Origin: Amborella trichopoda
Lineage: Eukaryota > Streptophyta > Magnoliopsida > Amborellales > Amborellaceae
DNA: 64,000 nt
Assembly (NCBI RefSeq): GCF_000471905.2
Contig: NW_006500010.1
Location: 2,326,693-2,390,692, forward strand
Reading direction: 5' to 3'
The notes under the pieces were generated by a model, which saw only the letters and a program-made list of their open reading frames with translations, was not told the origin of the DNA and ran no database searches. This document shows positions 47,063-56,693 of the stretch, piece after piece. Each line of letters starts with the position of its first letter. Within the stretch, counting starts at the first letter, position 1. A program made the translations under genes and the position numbers.

Positions 47063-47925
47063 TAACCGGAAATAAAGTATATTATAGCGGAATGCCTCAA
47101 AATTGGGCCGTTATTACAAAGAAAGACAGAATCTCATTTTTTGTTTTGACAAGTTCGCCTTCCAGTCCGATGTTAAAAACATCAAACTGCAAAACTACCC
47201 CACATTCCTGTTAAGTTTTTCCTTCTTTTTTTACCGGTATAGCCTTGGCCTGACTTACTTAAAATCTACCAAGAGACTACTATCTTGGGCATCTTCACAG
47301 AGAGAAAAAAAGGAGAGAAAGCTTGGAATCTGCTAGCTTTCTGTCTAAGAGAGAGACAGAAATATAGAGAGAGAGAGAGCACATGACCGTGGCCCAAGAA
47401 TGTAGCACCCCCAGCTACTTGATGAGCCCCTTTGTCCCTCTACAATGGATATGCTCCTATTGCCTCACCCAACGCCTTGTTTTTCTCCAAAACCAACAGA
47501 AATATCAGAAACAAGCCTTCTTTCTCTCTTTACAAAAAAAGAAGATCAAAGAACTCCAAATCCTTCTTGCTCTCTCTTTTCGTGGAGGCTGCCTGCCTCA
47601 CCAGAAACCCATATTTCCTGGCTGCCCCACCCTTGGTTCAGGCAAGAACTACTTTTCCAGTGAAAGTCCTGACCAAACCCACTTTTCAGTTGAGGATTTA
47701 GGTCAAGATTCTGGCAACTCAACGGGCTCTAACTATGAGTCAGCTTCATCACTTGATGGCATTCTTTGTGTCAAGAGAGCGGTTAAAATAAAGTAGTCCG
47801 ATGTTTGAAACATTGAACCGCAAAAGAAAAAAAATGAGATTCCGTTTTTCTTTGTAATAATGGCCCAATTGTGAGGCATTCTATTATAACGAACCTTATT
47901 TCCGGTCCGTATGTAAATTTCCCAT
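47063..47925 (+). mobile_element. TIR element carrying gene-like sequence (Pack-type candidate)
   Basis: TIRs of about 125 bp, roughly 85% alike by eye: GGAATGCCTCAAAATTGGGC, GTTATTACAAAGAAAG and GTCCGATGTT on the left (47063-47190), mirrored at 47796-47925. The interior has higher GC and exon-like coding frames. One reads SLYNGYAPIASPNALFFSKT and continues like a plastid transit peptide (Ser/Lys/Arg-rich); another at the 3' side reads EDLGQDSGNSTGSNYESASS. An acceptor-like ttttcag lies between them at about 47690. No transposase is present. I infer a captured piece of a nuclear gene for a plastid protein; the donor is unknown. Confidence 0.6.
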
Positions 47926-48169
47926 GATAAAATGCACTAGAACTTGGAGTTTGACAAGGCCCTAGTAGGTCAGGTCACATCAACTACAATGGTTTAGTTC
48001 CTCGGCCAGATGAACGGTCAAATGTAAGGGTATGTCCCTTCCATATTGGCACTACTCATAAACCAGGTCTAGCCTTGCCCATCAAGGGCACTCCATTAAT
48101 CAACTCCTTTGAAGAAATTACATTCAATAACTAATGGTTAGCACATGCCCCACGTCACTACTATGACTA
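47926..48169. other. Intergenic DNA, nothing recognised
   Basis: No gene that I can assign. Confidence 0.25.
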
Positions 48170-48177
48170 GTCTTCTC

Positions 48178-48556
48178 TAGGGTTTAGAATGGGTGGGATT
48201 GGGTTCGGATCCAAACGTATACATGAGATCTAGATATGAATCATATCAGATCCAGAATATTCAGATTTGGATCCAGATCCAAAAAATATACAAGGGGTTT
48301 GGATCCGGATCCGATTGGATTTAAAAAATTATTTTATATATTATTATATTATATATAAAATAATATATAATAATTGAATAATTTGATCGGATCTTGATCG
48401 GATCCACCTATACTAGATCAGATCCGAATTACTATTTGGATCCAAATTTTGGATACGGAGCCGATCCGTTGGATCCAAATATTGAATCCATATTCAGATC
48501 CGAATAGGATCTAAAATTCAAGTTTAAGATCCAAACAGGGTAAATTCTCAGCCTTA
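48178..48556. mobile_element. 379-bp hAT-like MITE with GGATCC repeats
   Basis: Left end TAGGGTTTAGAATGGGTGG and reversed right end TAAGGCTGAGAATTTACCC. The 8-bp duplication is GTCTTCTC (48170-48177) and GTTTTCTC (48557-48564), one mismatch. The interior is full of GGATCCRGATCC motifs and a central AT-rich palindrome near 48335-48375. Confidence 0.72.
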
Positions 48557-49159
48557 GTTTTCTCCTCACATACTTCATTTGCCAATATCGACTTCTTCTT
48601 CTTCTAATTGAGAAGAACATCCATTATTATGGCCCAAAGAAGACATATTTCCCTTTGTCGGAGTTAAACTAGATTTTCTTTCAAGTATAGTGGTATCCCT
48701 GCAGTATTTGAACTTGCCTTGTTGAAATTAAATATGACCTTATGAGACAGGTGAGCCACAGGGTAGATTCCTTGCATGGGAAAGTAGACAATGGTTTCCT
48801 CGTTAGGATCTAGTTGCATATGGGAATGGGGTTGGGCATAGGTGGTTAGGGGGTGGATGTCTCAATATAACGTCCCACTATTTATTCTCATGATTAACAT
48901 ATCAAACAGAAAAAAATAATAAGAATTTCCAGTTTCCTAGACGTTCTGATGACATACGCGAAGGGTTAAGGTTTAATTGTGATCCTAAATCCTAAATCAT
49001 ATTAGGTGTCGATTAAATGGTTTAGAATGCATATTGTCCAGAAAATTTATCAGGAATGGTCATAATTTCAACACCAACTAGCACTTATAAAACGATGACA
49101 ATGCATTCATCATCATCAATGGACTTTTTTCAATTAAAAGGTTTGTAACATGAATCCTG
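48557..49159. other. Intergenic DNA, nothing recognised
   Basis: No gene or repeat that I can support. Confidence 0.25.
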
Positions 49160-49470
49160 GTCTATCATTCTGTTTTGTTAAAAGTCATATCCTCAGTGAG
49201 GTCATTACTCCCTATATATTTTCTTACTATTTCTAACCATGTCCTTTTGGACCTATCTCTTGTCCTTTTATAGCCTTCCACTTGAATTAACTCATACCTA
49301 GTAACATGTGTTGTATTGGGTCTGCGCCACAAATAGCCAACCCACCTAAGTGTACTCTCTCTGACCTTATCGCCTATTAGTGTCATATCTAAATTTTCCC
49401 ATCTATAATTATGCCACTTTGCATAAACATATTTATTCATGCACCCATGTATATGACAATGCATTCATGC
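49160..49470 (-). mobile_element. LINE (RTE-type) reverse-transcriptase C-terminal fragment
   Basis: The minus strand encodes about 99 aa with IGDKVRESTLRWVGYLWRRP, LIQVEGYKRTRDRSKRTWLE and LTEDMTFNKTE. This is the conserved C-terminal wording of plant RTE-type LINE polyproteins (IGDKMRE..LRWFGHV..RP, RGRPK.TW, LTEDM). Only this end remains, as expected of a 5'-truncated LINE. It ends in a stop soon after the conserved region. Confidence 0.75.
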
Positions 49471-50843
49471 GCCCATGTATATTCCTGCCTCTTTGAATAA
49501 AGCCATAAACATTTATATGAGTGAATATTGATGTAGATGTCTTCATAATTGATTGTGATGATGCGTCTAAATGCATTGAGGCAAATTTATATTAGTGTAT
49601 CCACAGTTTTATATATTCATACAAATATAAGTACTTGTTCAATTCAACAATGATCCCAAACCCCATGACGTAAACCAATGGATGTTTTTACAATATCAGG
49701 TGGACATGACAATTTTCAACCTAAAGATTTAAAAATTTGTACTGGAACCACCGATTTTTCTAGTTCAACTCGGAAACGGTCGGCGACCGGTCCAAGTCCC
49801 TCCCTATATAGAGACTCGGATATATTTATGATAAAATTACATTAAAAAGTTCCAGTATACCGAAAAAATCATTTTCAGGCTGATTTAAGGTTCTTTAAAC
49901 TTTTTGAGCATTGTTTCCATTTCCAGTTAGTTTGTAAAAAAAATTGGCTAAGCCGACTCATTATTTCTACTAGTTCAACTCAAAAACAAGTTGATTGTTA
50001 CGTCTGACTGAATTTTTAAACACTGATTCAACCGATTAGCCCCGCATATGCGTTTCCATGCGTACGTCACCACATACATAATATGAATCCACTGGAATGC
50101 ACTCCCAGGTACTAAAACACACAAGCACATGGCATTCACATCTATGCTGCGTTTCCATACATAAAACGTACCCCAAACAAACATTAAAAAATATTAGGCA
50201 CCAAACATATATAACATGCATGCACACATAGCAAAGCTTACATCTGAACCATACCCCGCATTACAAAGCAAGTACATGTGCCGTTTCCATGTTTTGAAAA
50301 ATATTATGAACCGTCTATTTATGACGAAACGAAATCACAGCCGTCATTAAAATAACACCCCTCTGCCGGATGGGACCACTGTGAAAACAGGAAGCACATG
50401 CTTAATTTTCCTCTTTTTATTTGAAAAATAAGAGCCATTAGATATTCCCTCTCATTCTTATTGATTGTTTGGATTTCAATAATAAGAACAACTGTATGGG
50501 CATTTAATAGGAGGAGAGCATAGGGAGACAGAAAGGTGTGATTATGTTTAAATTAATTTTGGTGTCATGGTGTCTGCTGGGTACATGTCCCTATAACATA
50601 TCCAAGGATGCCTGATCTTTTGGGTCCTGTTTCTTCCCCACAAAGCTCTCTCCTAACCAAGAAATTTAATAGCCAAAAGGCACAATTATGGATGGTGTTA
50701 GTTAAGATTACACCCAAATCTATCAATAATTCAATATTATGATTTGTAATTGGACCATATTATTTTGGATTAATAAAATAGGGCTCCTATAATGAGATCC
50801 AGACGCATCGGACGGTTATAGAGGGGTGGGGTCCCCAAAATTT
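49471..50843. other. Intergenic DNA, nothing recognised
   Basis: No gene. CA/TG-rich stretch around 50060-50280. GGTTCAAC/GTTCAACTC-type motifs (49740-50040) hint at another decayed TIR element. Confidence 0.25.
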
Positions 50844-51240
50844 GGGTGAGGTTTGTATAACATTTCAAAAACTTATATTATTGAAATAAGGTGTACCTCA
50901 AAATATTCCAAAAGATGCAGTTTTAAAGCCATAAAGCCCTATGTTAGAATGAAAATCAATTGCCATCCCCTACCATGAAATTTGAAGTTTGCAAACGGTG
51001 ACGGTCAAGTAGATCTATATATACATAAAAATCTTAAATTTAGATAATCCAAATAATAAGTAAAAAGATGAAGTGTTTTAAGACTCGAAGTCTTTTTTTT
51101 TAATTTTTTATAGCTACAAATTTCAAAGTCAAAATCATCAATTGAAAAGTTTTTCAACGTTAGGACGACCTTCTCCTATGGATATTTTAGGTGTACCTTT
51201 CTTGTGCAATGTAAGGTTGGTACCTTATATAAAATTTTCC
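50844..51240 (+). mobile_element. MULE-like MITE, diverged
   Basis: Starts GGGTGAGGTTTGTATAAC, ends AAGGTTGGTACCTTATATAA. Core: CAAGTAGATCTATATATAC and ATCATCAATTGAAAAG. Terminal palindrome AAGGTTGGTACCTT differs from the other variants. Confidence 0.65.
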
Positions 51241-51349
51241 ATAATAAATCTGACATTCTTCTCGTCTATTAATCCCCACTAATCCCTGATTGAGATCGAG
51301 AATTAGAGATTAATGGGGATCGAAGCAGTTGCTAGTTTGAACTACGGTT

Positions 51350-51800
51350 TGATCCCATGGACTGGCTGTCGCAGATAATGATCCCACGTGGCCCGCCCCA
51401 AAAAAAATCAGAACCGTTCAATCCGGCCGGCAATATAAATTGAGGGGCCACGTGGACGCCTAAATGACCTATTCTAGGACTACCTATTCTGACCCACATT
51501 TACCGGTCACCCTACAAGATTTACGGGTCAAACAGGTCAACGGAGGATGGTTTATTTGTAGATTCCGACCGGAAGCCGACAGAAAGGGGCGGGGGAGGCA
51601 GGCGGAGATCCGACCGCCGCCGACACCGCTCCATCTCACTGCAGCCGCAACCGTCAACATCACAGCTGTCGTACCTGTCCTCCCGCTCCTGCCACGTTAC
51701 GTCCATCGCACGTGCCCTGACTCTATCAGCCACTCGCTCCCGCTCTTCACATGCGCGAACAACCGCTAAGAAAAAAACGGGCAAAAACGATTGCCCAAAA
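51350..51800. promoter_or_regulatory. GC-rich, G-box-bearing island, possible orphan promoter
   Basis: Two CACGTG G-boxes (51385-51390 and 51449-51454) flank a TATAAAT (51434-51440). A GC-rich, CpG-rich stretch (51540-51740) follows, unlike its AT-rich surroundings. Short frames exist on both strands (51464-51769 plus; 51784-51521 minus), but neither resembles a known protein. It could be the first exon and promoter of a lost or unannotated gene, or a distal control region of the P450 1.7 kb downstream. Confidence 0.35.
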
Positions 51801-52033
51801 TAAGCATGCTCAAGCCCAAGAAAAACACAAGAACAGGAAGCTGATTATACTCATCGCCTGTATATATTGGATTTTGAGAATACGCATGTGTTTCTCATCA
51901 ACTTCAATACTAGTTTGTATACGGTGGGCACGTATTGTATTGTGTACAAGTAAATATTACTTGAAAATATAGTTTTGATGTCGAAAATCTAATACAATGG
52001 ATCTAAAATAAAATATTGAATTTTAAGAGATCG

Positions 52034-52251
52034 TATACAATAAGACCATTTACATTTGATACAAGAAAATCACAATTACTCACAATCATCTATGTGAAAT
52101 TTGATAGCTTGGGTGTGTCACAAAATTCAAGAAAATTTCTTTTGAAGTTTGAGCTTGGTCAATGGAATAAATACAACCATTTAATTTCACATCTAATAGT
52201 CAAGATTAATTATGACTCCCTTGTACCAAGGATAAATGACCTCATTGTATA
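52034..52251. mobile_element. 210-bp TIR element, TATACAATRAGACC family
   Basis: Left TATACAATAAGACCATTTAC with TTTGATACAAG; right CTTGTACCAAGGATAAATGA with CCTCATTGTATA. No coding. Sister copies at 54700-54906 and 63256-63478. Confidence 0.7.
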
Positions 52252-52261
52252 TTTTTCTGAA

Positions 52262-52510
52262 TCTTATTTATAAAATTTAAAATTTTAAAATCAGTACAAA
52301 TCGAGCAGATCTATAAACATTTGAAAAATCTTGAAAATACAAAATGTACTATTTTTAAGACATATAATCCATTTTTTCTTTTATATCCATACATATCGAG
52401 ATCAAGATATTCAATTGGAAGGTTTTTCAACTGTGGAACTCTCTATTGCTTTGTATTATTGTTTTGTATTTTCAAATTATAGGGGTGCAACCTATTATAA
52501 ATTCTTTCTA
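52262..52510 (+). mobile_element. Partial MULE-like MITE
   Basis: Core blocks AAATCGAGCAGATCTATAAA and ATATCGAGATCAAGATATTC are present, then GGGGTGCAACCTATTATAA. The left terminus is missing; it abuts the preceding TIR element. Confidence 0.5.
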
Positions 52511-52698
52511 TTTTGACAATAACTTAATATAAACTTTTTCCATATGATTTTGAGCATACACATATACATGTTTAACTCGTCTTTCAATGTGTCCTTGAGG
52601 AAATGCCTCGGAAGTGGATCATTATAGGCCAATAGATCCATGGCTGCAACATAATTGTACACCGGAAATCGAAAGAAATCGGAATTATTGTGCACAAT

Positions 52699-52806
52699 CA
52701 CGTGTATGCACCATCGACCACATGCAAGGGTGCAATGGAGTTGTTTCTCATGCATGTGGAGTTAGTCGATTGAGGAAGCAACAGCCCACTTGTCAATTGT
52801 CACGTG
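52699..52806. promoter_or_regulatory. Two G-boxes upstream of the P450 gene
   Basis: CACGTG at 52699-52704 and 52801-52806, about 270-380 bp upstream of the TATA box at 53074. Such sites bind bZIP/bHLH factors; function here is inferred. Confidence 0.35.
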
Positions 52807-53073
52807 AGAAATACAGCCGGAAAGTTGAGTAAAATGGCCGAAAAGTTTTGAAAATGCCCGGAAAAGTCATAAGGGAGGGTGATGGTGGCCAGCTTGCCGG
52901 TGGTGGCACGTTAGGACAGGGTGACAAGGCTCACAGCATGAAAGAGTTTTTCTAGGAAAGCCCATACCTCTTACATGCGATTGTCAAAACTCAATCCTAT
53001 GGACAAATTATTTATCTTTCTCTCTCTTCCTTTTCACAAAAATAAAGCCATTTTTTTTTACCTTTTCTACCTC

Positions 53074-53080
53074 TATATAA
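53074..53080 (+). promoter_or_regulatory. TATA box of the CYP78A-like gene
   Basis: CTATATAACACC predicts a transcript start near 53105, with a 5'UTR of about 40 nt. It lies downstream of an in-frame ATG at 52975 and so rules that ATG out. Confidence 0.6.
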
Positions 53081-53142
53081 CACCACCACCACCCCAACTC
53101 AAACCATCAAAAGCTCTAAGCCTTTCTTCACCATTTCTAGCA

Positions 53143-55789
53143 ATGGCCCCAACTTTCCTTAGCTTCCTTTGCCCTTTTTCCCTATACTTCCTACTCACTA
53201 TTGCACTTGTTCATTCTCTTAGTTACCTTGTTTTCTCATGGCTTCTCACTCCGGGTGGGCCCGCGTGGGCTGGAAAGCCCATCGGGAAACGCCGCATTCC
53301 CGGGCCTCGTGGCCTCCCAGTACTGGGTAGCTTGGTGCAACTAAGTTACGGCCTATCCCACCATAAGCTTGCCGAGATGGCGGCCCACTATAATGCAAAG
53401 AAGCTCATGGCGCTAAGCCTAGGCACGAGCCCGTTAGTCGTGACCTCGGACCCAGATGTTGCCCATGAGTTGCTTAGCTCGGCTTTCTTTGCCGACCGCC
53501 CACTCAAACAAGCAGCCCACCACATGATGTTCGGTCGAGCCATTGGGTTCGCTCCTAGCGGGCCGTACTGGCGCCTCTTGAGAAAGGTCTCGTGGACCCA
53601 TCTCTTCTCTCAAAGGTCCATCAAAGCCCAAGCCCAGGCCCAGGCCCGAAAGCTTGGGGTGCAAAGACTAATGAGTAATATCATGCATGAGGCTAGAATT
53701 GAGGGAAGTGTGTGTTTACGTAAACACTTACAAGAAGCTGCTTTCTATGACATAATGCATTGTGTTTTTGGAGATAGAGTCGAAGTGGACTCTAAAGAGG
53801 CTCTAGAACTTCGAGAGATGGTGGAGGAGGGGTACGAGCTACTGGGTCGGTTCGATTGGTGCGATCATTTGCCTTGGCTAAGGCCAATGGACCCCTTGAG
53901 GATTCGACATAGGAGCCAAGGGCTCTCATCGAGGGTTCGAGAGTGGATCGGACGCGTCGTCAAGCGGTGCACCATCGAAGTGGTTGTGGAGTCTGAAAAC
54001 CCTGGCTTTGTGCACGTCTTGCTTTCTCTCTCTAGAGAAGAGAAGCTTGGTGATGAGGATGTGATTGCCGTTATATGGGTACGCCACCTTTATCTATGCC
54101 CTAACCGAACCATACTACTACTTTTTCTATTAAAAAATATACATTGATTTCATCTCTTTCTAAAAGTATCTCATGATTTTATTGTTTTTGGTGAAACCCA
54201 AAGCAACTTTTCTTCTTGAATTGAGCAAATCATGTTTTGGGCGCCATTAAAGTACTAAGATACTCTTTTTCACATAGATTGTAATAAATATCTCTTCTTT
54301 TCCAGGGCCTGTGTGGGTAGGTGTTAGTCATCAAGCCAAAGTAGAAGTTATAAAAAGTAGAAGCACAAAACCATGTAAATGTTTATACTCAAAGAATGAC
54401 CTTGGGCTTCTCTAGAGGGACCATGTTTCTTACATGGGTTACATAAAATAATTAAAATTTTGGTAAAATAAGCATGATTCAACTTCCCTTCAAATGTCGA
54501 TGAAACATAAGGCTGCCTCCAGCTTCTAACCTAAGATCTGTAGTCCACTTAGGGGCCTCTCTTAAATTGCCACAATATAAAATGTGTCACTCAGCATTTC
54601 AAGAAAGATTGATGCCGGGTTCGAATTTCCTTCTTTTGGGTGCCTTTTTAATTATTTTGTATGTTTTTGTGTGTGAATTTGTAGCATAGCATGGGAAAAT
54701 ATACAATGAGACCGTTTACTTTTGGTACAAGGTGATCACAATTGATCTTGATCATTGGATGTGAAATTGGGTGGATGCATTTATTTTATTAACTAAGCTC
54801 AAAGTTCAAAAGAAATTTTTTCGAACTTGATGATATACCTATGCTATCAAATTTCCCATAGGATGGTTGAACTCCCTATACCAAACTTAAATGGTCTCAT
54901 TGTATACAATCCTACGTAGCATTGGCCAACTTTCTTTTATTTTAAATTGGTGAGCATGTTTAAAAGTTTTACAAGGATGTTAGGGTCTTAAACTTTCTTC
55001 ATTGTATGGTACATGTGTCCTTTCTAGGGAAACAATACAGTTGCTTTAGTCCTTAAGCTTGTGTTTTCTAGATTAAAGCCGTTTCACTCGAATGTATGCA
55101 CCATTTCAATCATTTCCCATCTCTTCCTCTCCTTTTCTTCTTCTACCATTGATGTTGCACCCACATGGCAGGAACTCTTCTTTCGTGGAACTGACACGTC
55201 AGCCCTGCTAGCCGAGTGGGCCACGGCCGAGATCATCCTCAACCCCCACGTCCAATCCACCCTCCAATCGGAGCTCGACCTAGTTGTGGGGCCTACACGT
55301 GGGGTCCACCATGATGACCTGCCCCACCTCAAGTACCTCCAATCCATCATAAAAGAAACCCTGAGGGTCCACCCACCAGGCCCGCTCCTCTCGTGGGCTC
55401 GGCTTTGCACCCAAGACACAGAGCTCCGGTCTGGTCTGCTCGTGCCGAAGGGTTCCATGGCTATGGTGAATATGTGGGCCATAATGCGGGACCCTCACAT
55501 GTGGGACTTGCCTGAAAGATTTGAGCCAAAGAGGTTCTTGACTGAGATCAGTGGAAGGGTCATGGATGTTAAGGGAAGTGACACACGTGTGGCCCCATTC
55601 GGGGCAGGGAGAAGGGTGTGTCCAGGAAGGGAGGTGGCAATGGAGAGCGTCAGCCTTTGGGTGGGGGAGATGTTTAGGAGGTTCGAGTGGGGCGAGTGCG
55701 TCGACCATCCGATTGAACTTGGAGAGGTGATGAGGTTGTCATCGGAGATGAGGACCCCACTTAGGGCGGTCCCTATGGTTAGGGTTTGA
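53143..55789 (+). CDS. CYP78A: Cytochrome P450, CYP78A family
   Basis: Haem-thiolate mono-oxygenase of the endoplasmic reticulum, 517 aa in exons 53143-54078 and 55172-55789 (phase-0 GT-AG intron of 1093 bp). An N-terminal membrane anchor (FLCPFSLYFLLTIALVHSL) is followed by the Pro-rich hinge RRIPGPRGLPVLG. PSGPYWRLLRKVSWTHLFS is the helix-C wording of CYP78A. The intron falls at DEDVIAVIW|ELFFRGTDT, the usual CYP78A place, in the I-helix (Gly318, Asp320, Thr321). ETLR (374-377) is the K-helix, PERF 426-429, and FGAGRRVCPG holds haem ligand Cys462. CYP78A members such as KLUH control organ and seed size, probably by oxidising a fatty-acid-like substrate; the subfamily member is not resolved. 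The start chosen has context CAATGG and lies after the TATA box; the upstream in-frame ATG would put junk before the anchor. All key residues are present, so it looks functional. Confidence 0.93.
54700..54906. mobile_element. 210-bp TIR element in the P450 intron
   Basis: Left TATACAATGAGACCGTTTAC with TTTTGGTACAAGG; right CCAAACTTAAATGGTCTCAT then TGTATA. Non-coding and inside the CYP78A intron. Confidence 0.75.
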
Positions 55790-56693
55790 GGGAGAGGGTT
55801 GGGCGGGGGGGGGGGAGTGTGCTTCATGAGTACCTAGGTTTTTATATTGTGTTTATATCTGTAGTGTTTTCCTAACCATCTTTGTTTCTAGTGTTTCATG
55901 CGTGTTGAAGGAGTTCCCAAGGAGTGAAGGCTGGCCTAGGGTTTCAGAATGGCTGAAACTCAAACCCTAACCCTAGTTAGGAACTCGACAAATAAGATAA
56001 CAAGAATGCTTTCTGCTTTTCGTCTAGGTCGTCTTTACCCAGAATATGTGTATGTTTCTGGGCTAACTCGACATTGTTAACCCACTGTAATTGTGCTTAT
56101 GTGTTTCTTAATGTTTAGAAAGTGAATAATACTCATGTTGTACCAGCTTGCATGTGAGTTCAATTTCAATATTTGCTCAATCTGTTTTGGTGAAATTCAA
56201 TATTAACAAAGCTAAACATTCACAAAAAAAAAAAAAAAAGGAAAAGAAAGTCTATCTTACAAAACTAAGGCATTTCATCGCTCTTGGAAAACCTTTCACA
56301 AATTTCGGACAAAACACAAACTAAGAACTAAGGCAATCGCCTAGAGAATAATAGTGATGCAAAGGAATGAAAGGAAAAAGGAAATGAAAAGAAAGGGAAG
56401 TTATATACTAGATAGGTTGAAATGTTGATGATAGGTTAAAATATATAATCATAGATTAAATATTATCGATCCAATACGATCAGATTTGAAAATGTAATAA
56501 AAAAATGAATTGTGATTTAAAATATAAAATATATTTAAAAAGTAATCAAATTTGACTTTTCCCTTGTTCAGTCAAACCCAATTTTTACATTACAGTAAAC
56601 CGACCAAAATACTCGTCCGCAGTCCAACTAGTCAGACATGTGAGATGGCCAGTTCGGTCACAATAACCAGGGCCCAACCCTGGAGGTAAGCTT
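55790..56693. other. 3' flank of the P450 gene and intergenic DNA
   Basis: A G run (55806-55817) follows the stop, then probable 3'UTR to about 56220. The rest is AT-rich with nothing recognised. Confidence 0.35.

Noticed and set aside
52975-53142. Upstream in-frame ATG of the P450
   Set aside because: It lies before the TATA box at 53074-53080 and would add residues unlike any P450 anchor; the ATG at 53143 fits family and context.
55084-55827. Three minus-strand frames of 110-142 codons
   Set aside because: They are shadows of P450 exon 2, whose GC-rich codons keep the other strand open.
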